This document shows positions 34,735 to 45,863 of a stretch of 64,000 nucleotides of DNA, piece by piece. Positions within the stretch are counted from its first letter, which is position 1; every line of letters begins with the position of its first letter. Below the pieces are notes generated by a model. The model saw only the letters and a list, made by a program, of their open reading frames with translations. It was not told the DNA's origin and did no database searches. The position numbers and the translations under genes were made by a program. This DNA comes from Thereva unica (lineage: Eukaryota > Arthropoda > Insecta > Diptera > Therevidae), in the NCBI GenBank assembly GCA_949987705.1, contig OX465283.1, positions 166,857,850 to 166,921,849 of the forward strand, read 5' to 3'.

Positions 34735-35040
34735 GGGATGTCGAGCAAAAGACGGGTCGCACTTCTCTTGCCATTTCGTTACGGTCGTTGGGAATGGTCC
34801 TTTACACCTATGTGGCCTTCCATTATCTATTGATAGCCTTCTTGTTCATCGCTTTGGCGAGGTTAGTCTAGTTTCTCTAGGTACCTCTGAGGCTTTTGAC
34901 AAAGCATGATACCGTTGACTAAAGTCCAAGCAATTGGCGTCGACGCAGTGCTAGGGAAGTGGGTTGAGACTTTTATTTCTGGCAAGGTGGTATATGGATG
35001 GCGTATAATCTCCACCAGACACCATTTCCGCCAATTGGTA
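34735..35040 (+). pseudogene. LINE reverse transcriptase fragment (box A region)
   Basis: The + strand gives SEAFDKA, then a shifted frame with AIGVDAVLGKWVETFISGK. This matches the family's LDVSKAFDKVWH...LKAIGV...W...FLSGR region. The first catalytic Asp position reads Gly (LGTSEAFDK), so the copy is inactive as well as fragmentary. It is cut off by the SINE inserted at 35048. Confidence 0.65.
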
Positions 35041-35047
35041 CTGTTAC

Positions 35048-35531
35048 TTTTTTTTTTTTTTTATGTGGCAGACTAGAGGCTTAGGGAAAGTCCCTTTGTA
35101 CTGTCGACAATCTATTTTTTTCCATATACACCGTCGAACAGCAGCTCTAGCCGGAAGATAGAGAGAAGAGAGAGAGAAAGAAGAGAGGAAGGAACTGTCA
35201 CAACCTGACTGCGATATTTTTATTCCACCAACTCTCAACCATTTCGCGACTCTGACATCGGGGCATCGAGAACAACTCGCTGGAGTGTTATGCCTCCTGA
35301 AACGAGTTGAATCTCTTCAACCAACCGATGGCATGCGCTTGGTGGAGCGTGGAAGAGAACTAGTGAAGGCTATGACAGGAGGAGTCAGGAATGTAAAGAG
35401 GGAAGAAGAAAGAAGGAAAGTTATGTAGGCGGGAAATTGGGAAAGGCTAGGACCGTGGCACCACCGGGATTCGAACCCGGGACCTCTTGGGATAGTAGTC
35501 AGGCGCCTTACCCCTAGACTACCGAGGCCCC
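35048..35531 (-). mobile_element. tRNA-derived SINE, ~480 bp, apparently full length
   Basis: Read on the minus strand, it begins GGGGCCTCGGTAGTCTAGGG. It has an A-box (TAGTCTAGGGG) and a perfect B-box within GTCCCGGGTTCGAATCCCGG about 35-40 nt later, as in a pol III tRNA promoter. A ~330-bp body follows, with a GA-rich stretch near 35160-35190. It closes with AGTACAAAGGG...CTGCCACATA and a poly-A run (poly-T at 35048-35062). The tail strongly resembles the 3' end of the Jockey/CR1-like LINE at 51337, which suggests that LINE supplies its machinery. The clover-leaf is good only in the T-arm, so this is a SINE and not a tRNA gene. Confidence 0.87.
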
Positions 35532-37735
35532 AAGGGACTTAAGCCTAAGTCCCAGTGAAGACAATATTGTTTGTTAGTTAAAGTGTAAGTCAGAACCCAA
35601 ATTTGTGACCAGGCGCTTACTTTGAGTAACGCTTTGGGTGTAAGATTCAGTTGACTCAAGAACTAAAGCAAATTCGCTGATTGGGCGTTAGAGCAACTTG
35701 AAGTAATCCTCATTTTGGAAAGTCTTCAGTGACGAAGCACCCAGAAGGTACAAAGTAGAGAAATATCCACAGTGGAAGTGCGAGGAGACTTTCTAAACAA
35801 CGAAAGGGATGCGAAAATTCAATTTCCAGGTCAAGACTACTTCCAAGCGTTAATGTGACCTGCGAGTAACAAGGCAGGGTCACACAATAAACTACATCGA
35901 TCTCTGAGCCTAATCTAATTTGTTAGTTTATGCAGAAGTAAGTTTAAACCCTTTGAGTTCAATTAGATGTTCTATCAGGTTATTATGAAACCACATTTAA
36001 GTTCATCTCTTATCTTATATTTCAGTCGACTGCACCTTGGCCACTAATAAAACATGCCCTCAGTTAACGAGGGCCATTGCGAATTCGATTTGGAGTGATG
36101 ATGGCACCGTACCACCGAAAATTGTATCTGCTACGTCCACAAGAGACTCGAGGCGAGAAATTTCCGATGCTTGTAAATTTCGCAGTCAAACAAAAAGACT
36201 GCAATTTCCAGCATCGATCATCATAAACGAACTTGGCACCACCTAAAATAAAATCAGAAAAAAATTGTTCTCATCCGAAATAAAAGGATACAAAGTCCCA
36301 AATGAATCCCAATATTAGAATCAACTCGGCCTGCATTATTGATGCCGCTGAAGTGGGATCATTTCGTTGCCTCCGAAAGTATAAATCGTTCAATTTGCCG
36401 GGATACGTTCGTGGCTCGGTGGGCAACTCCTTAATAACCTGCACGATATCCTTTTTATTTATGTTTCCTGTTATTTATTTACGGTTACGTTTTTGCACGC
36501 CATCTCCTTTCCCATTTTTCATAGACCAGTTGGGCTGCAGGAGCCGGAGCAGAGCGCCATCAAAAATTCATTTCGCAATCTAAGCGCGTGTGAGGGCTGC
36601 TGAATTCTTAATCATATCACGGCGCTCGCTCTGTGTTCTACGGCAAGGATATGGCGTTGTTGAATGAAACCAATACCAAGAGTTAATTTATGGAAAAAGG
36701 TGAATTTTTAGAACACCACTGACACAGCCCCACACTCTCTGAAATGGGAGCGATTCGCTTTTATTGCTGCAACTAAGGCTGGTGACACTCCGTCCACGGC
36801 TCCATCTCGGGGTGCTTACGTAGGGCGGCATAAAACTCCTCTAGGTGTTGGGGCATCCGAAGGAGCGATGGTTTCCGTGCTTCCCAGTTTTGAATTATGA
36901 ACAGGCGTTGGCGATACTACAAGCAGCGCCACCCCGCGTCGTTACGCGGCACTACTCGTAAAGCAAAATTTTTATTACGTAATTAGTTCCAGCTCGCAAT
37001 TAAACTCGGCGGAATCCATCAGCTAAGCGCCCGGCATCTTAACCCCTCGGACCGTTCACACCTGCCGGAGTGTGGGTGGTAATTATTCTGGCGGTAATTA
37101 ATTATGCAGAGCATATTTCAGGAAACGACTCTCCGCTGGCGCTGGCCGGAGTCTTGGCATTGGTGTATGTAATGTGCGATCCGGGAACCCTTACCGGAGC
37201 GCTCCTGGGATACATGAAGATATGAGCGTAAAACACTGGCGCGGTTATATGCGACATTAATTATGGATTCAGGTGTTGAGGTTTTAAGTGCAAAATGTAT
37301 TTTGGCTCAGATTATGTAATTGATGATGCGATGAACTAATTTCAGGGCCTTAATTGGATGGGAGTCGTTACAGTGCTGCGTGGAACACGTCGCCGGTGAC
37401 TAACGGCAGAGACCCTGTATATAAGCGGTATTCCTGGGCTACTGTATATATGGGCGTTCATAATCGTTAGCTCTTACCGATGTAAATTAGGTGCTCAGCT
37501 CTTAATTGCGTTTGAGGAGTAATTTTCAGATGCTTTTATGGCACCCGAGCTGCGGTCACTTTATATTTAATGAAACGTAATCCTGTGATGATGCGGAGTG
37601 AATATGCTGAGGCGCGCAGGACATTATGATAATTACAATTTTGCTTTTTGCGAGAGAATTAAAACATTTGAATGTATTTATGAGCCCCGAGGACGCTTCC
37701 TTATATTAGTATCACGTTAAAACATGAGCAAACCA
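35532..37735. promoter_or_regulatory. Candidate cis-regulatory DNA with TAATTA sites
   Basis: There is no gene and little repeat signature here, and the sequence is complex. Around 36955-37110 it contains ACGTAATTAGTTCC, GGTAATTATTCTGG and CGGTAATTAATTATGC with a nearby CACCTG E-box (near 37060). Homeodomain sites beside E-boxes are common in mesodermal enhancers. The role is inferred; base composition alone produces some TAATTA matches. Confidence 0.35.
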
Positions 37736-37934
37736 CGTGTCTTTACTTGGTAAAGGTAAACAAAATTTTACTTACACAAAGGCACAAAACCAAAATGTCC
37801 TTTATTATGCACTGTTGGGAAGGGAAAGAGTAGTGGCAAAAGAACCAAACCCCAATGCAAGCTCATTCCAAAGTTTTTCTGTTCCTGCATTGCAAGTGTT
37901 CAAGATGGTGGCCATGGTGTAGTGAGCCATCACA

Positions 37935-38310
37935 AGTATACGCAGTGGTGGAACTGGAAAGAAATCGTCTACTATGTCGTCCAGCTGGTCAGATGATTCG
38001 TAACTCTATTGTTGACTACTTCAGGCAATAGAACGAAGGCAGCCCGAATGCAACAATAAGGAAAGTGTTTTCTCCATCACCATGACCCGTCAAAAATTGG
38101 GAGAGTTTGGCTGGGAGGTTTTGATACGTCCACCGTATAGTCCAGACTGATTCAATTTAAGTTTCTTTACCGATGGCACCCGAAAAATAGCGAAACATTC
38201 TCGAGGCATCACCAGATCAGTAGATTGCACATGATGATCCTGAAGGCATTCGTATGTTCTTTCTGAATCCAGTCAGTTGCTCTTCAATCATTCAATCTAC
38301 TGCTCCCAGT
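37935..38310 (+). pseudogene. mariner-family transposase fossil
   Basis: A frame with WWNWKEIVYYVVQLV matches the mariner WWDxxGVVYYELL block. About 130 bp later, KLGEFGWEVLIRPPYSPD and FNLSFFTDG match the HPPYSPDLAPSDYHLF block, which carries the third Asp of the DD34D triad. The third Asp is present, but a stop follows directly and other frames are broken. No terminal repeats were identified. The copy is old and inactive. Confidence 0.8.
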
Positions 38311-38780
38311 AGCTCTACAGTAAAATTAAGATAGGACTCTTCCACAAAAGTATAAAGCAAGGGTGGCCAACTTTTGTATACATAAGATCTACATTTTATC
38401 ACAAAAAGGCAAGGCCACAGATAATAGGTTTCAAAAATTTTGCAGAGGCCCAGTCGAATTACGATGAATTAATGGATATGTTACAATGACAAAAAGGAAG
38501 CTCCTCCTTTCTGATCAAGGATTTTGTCCAGTAGCCCGTTTAAAGTATACTGCGATTTCAGTCAAGACATAATTCGACCATACGTTCCTAAACCACTCGG
38601 ACAATTAGTCATAAAAAAATTATACTGTCTGGCTTATGCCGGGGTAAAACCAACGATCGGATTACAAGCGATTGCATGATAGAAAGTGTCTACAGAACTC
38701 TAAACGATCATATGCTACCAAACAAAAGACAGGTACGCAGTCTACCCGTTAATACTGTTAGGATTGTGAGCAGCAATTAA

Positions 38781-39537
38781 AGGCAAGTACACATTGGGCG
38801 TTTTGAAACGCGCGTTTTTGAAATGAGCGTTTTACGAATCAAAGAGCTCCTATTAGGTGTACACATGCAAACGCGCGTTTTTGACCAAGCGCCCGTGAAG
38901 CGCGCGTTTCGAGATTTTCGTTAGAACGCGCGTTTAACGGACGCTTGCCGGGCGTTTTGAGATACATACGTCGCCTACTTGCTGTACATTCTAACGCGCG
39001 TTTTTATACAGAAGAAACGTATTTGTTGGAAAATAAAAAAATTGAAAGCGAACATTTTGATACTGCTAGCGCTCGTTAAACGCCGAGCTAAGCGCTTGGT
39101 GTGTACACTACCAACGCCCGCTAAACGCAACGCCGAACGCCCAATGTGTACTTGGCCTAAGGCAAGTACACATTGGGCGTTTTGAAACGCGCGTTTTTGA
39201 AATGAGCGTTTTACGAATCAAAGAGCTTCTATTAGGTGTACACATGCAAACGCGCGCTTTTGACCAAGCGCCCGTGAAGCGCGCGCTTCGAGATTTTCGT
39301 TAGAACGCGCGTTTCACGGACGCTTGTCGGGCGTTTTGAGATACATACGTCGCCTACTTGTTGTACATTCTAACGCGCGCTTTTATACAGAAGAAACGTA
39401 TTTGTTGGATAATAAAAAAATTGAAAGCGAACATTTTGATACTGCCCGCGCTCGTTAAACGCCGAGCTAAGCGCTTGGTGTGTACACTACCAACGCCCGC
39501 TAAACGCAACGCCTAGCGCTCAATGTGTACTTGGCCT
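38781..39537. mobile_element. Tandem dimer of a GC-rich foldback MITE
   Basis: Two ~378-bp units (38781-39158 and 39160-39537) share almost the whole sequence at a 379-bp period. Each unit starts GGCAAGTACACATTGGGCG and ends with its complement, CGCYCAATGTGTACTTGGCC, giving ~20-bp terminal inverted repeats. The interior is packed with ACGCGCGTTT motifs, far richer in CpG than the AT-rich flanks. Flanks read TAA before unit 1, TAA at the junction and TTA after unit 2, which would suit a 3-bp TWA duplication as in PIF/Harbinger. That class call is tentative. Confidence 0.88.
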
Positions 39538-39539
39538 TA

Positions 39540-41690
39540 CGCATACGAGCAGCCCTTGCAGAATTGGTTTTTGGAACATCAATAGCCCCACAGAACTTTT
39601 CGTTGACAAGCAGAAAGCTTTTTCATCAAGTAGGATCTACAAAAACTGCCAAGCTCGTATTGAAGACACGATAAGATCGGAGGATCTTTGGACCCATTAC
39701 TAAACTTTTCAAGAAAATAGTGCCAATAGGGACTAAGAGACAAAGTAACGCGATGTTATGACCTTTAAGGCCCAAACAGAGCCAATCCGTTCCGTCCGCT
39801 CCGCACGTTTTTCCTTAGTCGACTCAAAACTGTATGGATACTGTTTGGAAAATCTATGCAACAAATGTCTTCCTGTCTTCACTAAAACAATTGCAAGATC
39901 TCAATTTCGAGATTGAATAAAGCTTTTCACCGGCAATTTTGTGTCTGATATCTTTAAAAACTGAGAGCATATCAGGAATTCACAGCAATTACACTATTCT
40001 AGCCAGTAAATTATTCAGCAGGTCATTACCCACCTCTAAATGTATTCAGGTGATTTCAATTATCGCTGAACAATCCGGCAGCAAAAATGTGCGTAAATTC
40101 ACTGCTAATGTACAAATTTACACCGCGAAGGAAAATGTTGGAGTCCAAAAATATATTCTTAATTTTGACGAAGGTGTAATAAATTTGTCCGAACGATTTC
40201 TTTAAAGTCAGAATCCTTTGACGCCACTTAAGATTTCGCCAGACAAAACAGGGATGAAAGCTTCCGAGCCAATGAAGCCGAGCAATTTGTCTCCGCTCAT
40301 CCATTTAATTCCAAATTGCGTTTTTTAGTGGATTTCCATTAATGAAAAATTAGTTTTGACAGATGTGACACCGCCAAGAGCAAGATCAAAAGGCGAACTC
40401 CTTCGCCCAGCTCCACCACGCCGTTGGGGCTGCGCGGGGCTGCAAATGTCGACCTGAGCAGAACGTTACTCTTCATGGCCCATGAAATTTATTTACGAGC
40501 ACTTTTAAATGCCGAGGGAGCGGCCCAGATGGGACATAACTCACGGCACGGTTGAGCGAATCATGTGTGGCCCACCGCAGCCCATTATCAGGGCTCTAAG
40601 CAAAAGACCCGCGAGTGGTGGGAATCCCTGCAGTCTTGAGATTCTCGTCTAATCACTCCCGGAGATGCCAGACAGCCGGAATGAGATAAATTTCCCAAAT
40701 GAGCCCCAAAGACTCGAATCGATTCCCAGCCCTCGTATGAGGACATCAAATTGGGGCGGAATGATTCTGCTGTTCTGTCAGGAATGCGCCCTAATTAGTT
40801 CGCGCTTCAGTTACAAGTGGCAGGCAACCTAAGACGTCGCGATGCAACTGTTGAAACATTGGTGAGGGTAATTTTAACGAGATGAATCATTAATTAGAAG
40901 CAAATTGGACATGTTAATTAGCTATGCATCTCGGGAGTACTCCGCTTTGTCGTGCACCGCAGAGACCGCGCCGCTGCCTGTGCACCGAGAGATGCATCGG
41001 AAATAGACTGAGAGGAGGCGCGATTGACATGTGACTGCCTTGCTGTTGCCAGTGTGTGCGAGTCGCTGCACTTAGTCGACCTGGCTGCAAAATACCTAAT
41101 TGTTGACGATTAAAAACATCAATTATTGCAGTGGCTTAGTGCCAGGACGGCCAGTCTCTGGTCGAGTTAGAAACAAATTTAATGTAATGCCAAATAATTA
41201 TGCTCATTAAAATTAAACGAGCTCTAGAGGACATTTTTGCAATATTGTAGAAAATTTAAATTTTCAAACTGCGCCAATTTAGAGAAAATTCGCGGACGGA
41301 CATCGGCATGGCACAAAGCAAATATTTTAAACTTGTTTCTTTGTAAGGTGGACATCTCGCAAAACCTGCCTGAATCCAAAGGAAAAATCCTTTGCGAGCT
41401 AGAAATTTCACTAACTGAAACTCGAGGTTTCAAAGATTGTATATAAAGAGACGACAGAAGACATTTGACGTTCTTCATCGATCTGCTATCTAGACAACAC
41501 CGCCTAACTAACCACAGCCGTGAAGGAGTTGCCTTGGACACTGCTTCAATCCTTTGATAAGAGGAGGAAGCTATGGCTGGATTAGTCGATACGTGCTTTC
41601 CAACAACAAGTGGCTTGTTAGAAACATGTATGTATAGGCTTAACCATCTTTTTTCATCTCTTGTGATAAGAAGCATTAGCAGAAACCTCT
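39540..41690. promoter_or_regulatory. Intergenic DNA; candidate regulatory block at 40.3-41.2 kb
   Basis: From about 40330 the sequence is complex, with TTAATTAGAAGC, ATGTTAATTAGC and CCTAATTAGTTCG motifs at 40790-40925 and TAATTATG/TAATTAAA-like sites near 41195. No coding frame is supported. The 156-codon minus-strand frame at 41224-41694 has no domain and runs into the piggyBac-like element end. Regulatory role is inference. Confidence 0.35.
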
Positions 41691-41693
41691 TCA

Positions 41694-42160
41694 CCCTAGA
41701 TAGCTAACCTTCTGGCGTACACCATTTAAGCTAACCATCCGTCGAAACGACGTGTATTTAAAAAAAAGTATTTTTTTATATAAAATATAAACTGCACGCA
41801 CCTGGTACCTTACATTACTGGTTATTAAAAGGTTTTTCAATAAAAATGGGTATTTTTAGTTGTACTTTATTTAATTATTCAAAAATTACAGTAACATTTT
41901 TAAGACCTCTGAAAAACAAACAATTTTTTTTTCATACACTTAAAGAACAAAATTCGACGACGAACGACGGCCAACGACGGACAAAGCTTAAGTATCTCAA
42001 AAACTATAACACTTACTTGCTCAATGTGTTTGCCACTGCAGCGACCTCAACGACGACTGAGTTGGCTAGCTGAGCTGAAACAATTAAATCCACCGTTTAA
42101 AAGAGACAACGATTTTACTTAGCGGTGCCCGTCGATTCGACGGAGGTTAGCTATCTAGGG
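41694..42160. mobile_element. piggyBac-like MITE
   Basis: The element begins CCCTAGATAGCTAACCT and ends AGGTTAGCTATCTAGGG, a 17-bp terminal inverted repeat. The CCCTAGA start is the typical piggyBac end. The right flank is TTAA and the left is TTCA, fitting the TTAA target site with one mutation. The 467-bp interior has no transposase, so it is non-autonomous. Confidence 0.82.
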
Positions 42161-42164
42161 TTAA

Positions 42165-44530
42165 AGAGCTCACAGAAATAGACGTGTAGACTCTGCAGAT
42201 ACTTTAATAATTCTCTCCACGTCCCCATCGCTTAAATGCAAAGCACTATTTATCTTAATATTCCCGAAAAAACTTGAAAGATAAAACCCAAAAATTTAAG
42301 CAAACACCTCACCCTGGCCAAACTTTCCTTTTCATATTTTTTGTCCTGTGCGTTGCCAAGTTTCCGCATCGCCGTTGTTTGCACTCCAATTCTTGCGATT
42401 CCCCCCAAATACAAAAATTAAACCGCGGCTCCAGCGGGGATGGGGTAAGTGGGTGGAAATTGCTGGTACAACAACTCCTCGTTTTATCCGCTTCAATCAC
42501 ATCAGCAAAAAGTGCTTTTCCTGCTAAATTACAGGAACCAATTTCAACTCCTCGCCCGGCTGTCATCGCTGTTCTCATTAAACGGGGGCCAACAACAAGG
42601 GCCCGTCTATGGCGCCGCACACAGGCACAGCGTAAGCCCGGTATCATCTCCTTAATTTACCTCTTCCACCCCTTTTTACAGGAACACTTGCTCCTGTGTG
42701 TACATAGAGGCTGTAATTATCATTAGCGAATGTTGGCGATGAAATTTCGTAGGAGATGACGAGGAGCCAGGCCAGAGCGCGGAGTGCCTCCTATCGGCGG
42801 AGCAGGGGGGCTGTCGGGTAAACGCTTGTCGGCTAAAAAGTTGCTGCTGCCTAGGGGGCCACAGGGAGCCGGCCGGGGCTGGGTACTATTTTCTAAAACG
42901 ATCACTTTGTGTAAACAACAATTTCGTCAAGTACAAACTCAAACCATTTATGAGAATTCGCCATTTATCCCCCATTTATCCTAGCCCAGATACACGTAGA
43001 GCGGGCCAGTTGCCAGGGACGACCGCCATTGGAGCAAACGAGATGGTCTGAAAATATTAAGAGCCTTGCAAATGTACTGCGAAATAACTACATCTTCCTA
43101 GGAGATGCTGGAAAGGATGCGGGCGCGCCGGAGATGGGCGCAGGGTGGCAATCATCTACCTCTGGCTTAAGTAAGATGCTACTTCCTTGCTCTGGTGCAC
43201 ACATTGACGTGTCCTTATAAATAGACTCCTTCCATGGCACTTCATATCCTTAAACGCTGGTAGACACCCCACTTCGATTCGCTATGTACCTCACCTTCTT
43301 GAGGTGGCTCTGTGTCGCATACAGAAGACGACGTTCGCCATTATCCTTTATATCCTTCGGAAATTGGTTTCCCCTCGTTCCGATTGGCTGCGCAAGGAGG
43401 CGTGGCCAATTAACAGTCATTATCCCCACCATGGCACTCGGCCTCGCGTCTGGTCCTGCGCAGCTCGTTCTCCGCTCCGGCAGCAGCGCTACCCCTACAG
43501 GTACATAACGGACTCTTTTTATATACGAACAATGACAGCCATTTATAGCAATTAACACTTTTGCTGTTTGTTTTCCCCGCTTTGGGACGCTCGTGTATGG
43601 AATGGCTGCGGTTAATTTTATTCAGGACGCGTTCGTTCCCTACCCCCGCCCCAGCCCCCGCCGGCGTTTGCGAATTTTTGACGCGTTTTAACACCTTTAA
43701 TGGGGTGTCGAGGCGAGGTGAAAATTTATTTTGTAGCAATTATTCGAAAATGCGCTCCAGGGAACGATGTTATCTTAAGCTAATTGGGATTTCGCTGTAA
43801 ATGAAAATTTCCCAGACAAACGTGGATTCTAATTCGTGATTGCCTCGCGTTTTCACGACCTGCACGGGTGTGAATTCCCTCAAGGACCGCGCTATAAAAT
43901 GCCAGAGCGAAAGGACTGCTTTATGGCCGCCGCATATTCGCCTTAACACTTTTATTCTCGACATTAGAAAAATAAGCCCGATGCTCTGAATTATTTATAG
44001 CGCCCGGACTAAACACTCGTTCGTTTGGGATTTCCGAAATAGCGATAACACAACTCCTCCGATTATTTCCTCAAAAATATGGCGTCCATTATGTTTATCT
44101 AAAATGTTTTATTCGCCGCCAGCGCTTAGCTCGCGGGTGTAGAATTATTAATTTTAGTTTGTGCTCTTGGCGTGTGTCAGAGTCTCGAATTTATGGTTTT
44201 GTTGTGACTTGGAGGATTACTTCTGAGCATTCAAATTAGAAACGGGGATTTTTAAATCCCCCACCTTAAATCATAATATTATTTGCTAGGTAATTATGAA
44301 GAAAGCGCTATAAAGGAGAAGTTTTAATTTTGAAGATTTCTGAAGTAATATTGTCTTGAGGAAAGTTATTTCAGATTATATTTCAAAGCAAAGACCTAAA
44401 GCAGCAGCCATAAATACACTGGAAGACAATTTTTTACGCTTTTATCATCTGTTTTCTAAGTTGCAAATTATGAAAAATTTATTCTCTTCAAACTAAGCTA
44501 CGTCTAGCTTTCTTACAATGACGCCTTCAT
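42165..44530. promoter_or_regulatory. Complex GC-moderate intergenic DNA
   Basis: Several overlapping open frames (42274-42726, 43250-43800) share the same bases on both strands, have no domains and lack splice context. I read the stretch as non-coding. The lack of repeats and the mixed composition are what one expects of constrained regulatory DNA upstream of a developmental gene, but no specific element can be shown. Confidence 0.3.
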
Positions 44531-44531
44531 C

Positions 44532-44803
44532 AAAACATTCTTCTTAATGTAGTTTTAATAATTGGTCCATTATATACCAGGACGTATGCATCCAGACGCC
44601 AAAGATTGTCTAAGAGTAACGAGCAATCGGACAAGACAAAGTTGTGTAGGGGAGTCTTGTCCGATTTTTTTCATGTGAAAGACTAGAAACTAGGGAAAGC
44701 CCCTTTGTACAATCGATTGTTCGTTCATCCTAGGAAAGCTTTTGCGTCCTGGTCTACAATGGTCCAAATATTAAAACTACATTAAGAAGAATTTTTTGAA
44801 GAA
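44532..44803. mobile_element. Inverted-repeat element with nested SINE tail
   Basis: AACATTCTTCTTAATGTAGT at 44536-44555 and on through ACCAGGACG pairs with CGTCCTGGTCTACAATGGTC at 44748-44767 through ATTAAGAAGAATTTT (to 44799), giving ~55-bp arms. Between them lies a perfect 12-bp stem, ATCGGACAAGAC/GTCTTGTCCGAT (44627-44666). It is followed by a minus-strand copy of the SINE tail (44665-44735), recognised from CTAGGGAAAGCCCCTTTGTAC. The structure reads as a MITE that received a truncated SINE. Confidence 0.65.
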
Positions 44804-44850
44804 AAACTAAAGCCCTTTATCTTTTATTTCTTTTGCCAGATCGCGGCATG

Positions 44851-45518
44851 AACCCAGTAGGACCGGTAAGCTTACAGAAGTACTGAAATCAGCACTTACT
44901 GGTAAGGGGTAGGCCTTACCACACCCTTTTACAGAAGTGCTTACTTTTACACATGATGTCATAGGGGGTAAGGCCTTACTTTAGTACTTACCTTAGAGTA
45001 CTTATAGAACTGCTCATCTGTAAGGGGTATAGTAAGGCAGCAAATGGAACATTGCAAAAAGAAATATTCATGGGCGCCTGTGGATATGTGATCCGGTATC
45101 GAAATGCTTTTATTTTGTTCATCTTTTACAAATGCTTTTTTTTCCAAGCCCGAGAGTGGCTTTACCTAAGCAGTCTCCCAACTAAATTCTCCCTTCTCCA
45201 AAGCTGCTTGTCCTCCGTATCGAATGAGAGCCGGGCTATTGAGTATGCTAACGTCGCATTTTATGTCGACGAATATAATTGCCCGTTTTCTTTTTTCCTA
45301 TAAAATTTATGAAAACTCCAGGAAAGCTCCCTTGAGTCATCGGGCAGATTCTCACTTGTTTGGGTATAATTCTGGACTACACCTTACCATCTGCCTTCTC
45401 TTGTAATGGGGTTTGTAAGGGCTCATCTAGCACCAAGAAAATAAGGGGTACCCCTTACCAGATGAGTACTTATTTCAGTGCTCCATCGGTAAGGCCTTCC
45501 TAGAATTCCTACTGGGTT
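44851..45518. mobile_element. Foldback element with AACCCAGTAGGA ends
   Basis: AACCCAGTAGGA opens the left end and TCCTACTGGGTT closes the right. Inside, both ends carry matching subterminal blocks: GTACTGAAATCAGCACTTAC and GGTAAGGGGTA on the left, TACCCCTTACC and TTATTTCAGTGCTC on the right. GGTAAGG/CCTTACC motifs recur through the left third. No target duplication is obvious and no transposase is encoded; the class is unknown. Confidence 0.7.
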
Positions 45519-45863
45519 TGAAATCTATTTCGCAGTATTAGTTCTTTAAAAGCCCCATACAAGAGCGCTCCATAATAGCGTTCACGCAGCTTGCAGCCTT
45601 CCATGTGAGTGATTGTAAATCCTACAGTACTATTTTTGGGAGCTTTCATCGGGGCTAAGCGCAATTTAGCTACGGGATTTCCCAAACACGAGGATATGTA
45701 AAGGGTAATTGAAAATCCAAATCCTTTAAAATGCTTTCTTTCGGGCCGGTTATATCCGTGTGCCCACAAAACGATTAGTTTTTGATATATTAGTTTTTGA
45801 TATGTGTAACATTTTCTCTTCATATTTTTACCACCACCGCACCCTCCCTTTCCCGAAAGAGCT

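Noticed and set aside
35453..35531. tRNA gene on the minus strand
   Set aside because: A-box, B-box and T-arm are good, but acceptor and anticodon stems do not pair properly, and the sequence continues into a SINE body with poly-A.
38781..39537. CRISPR-like regular repeats
   Set aside because: Only two long units with inverted ends and no short repeat-spacer pattern; eukaryotic context.
41224..41694. 156-codon open frame on the minus strand
   Set aside because: It begins at the border of the piggyBac-like element, has no known motif, and overlaps a competing + strand frame.
42274..43800. Cluster of overlapping open frames on both strands
   Set aside because: Several frames share the same bases with no domain; higher GC content reduces stop codons here, so they are most simply chance.
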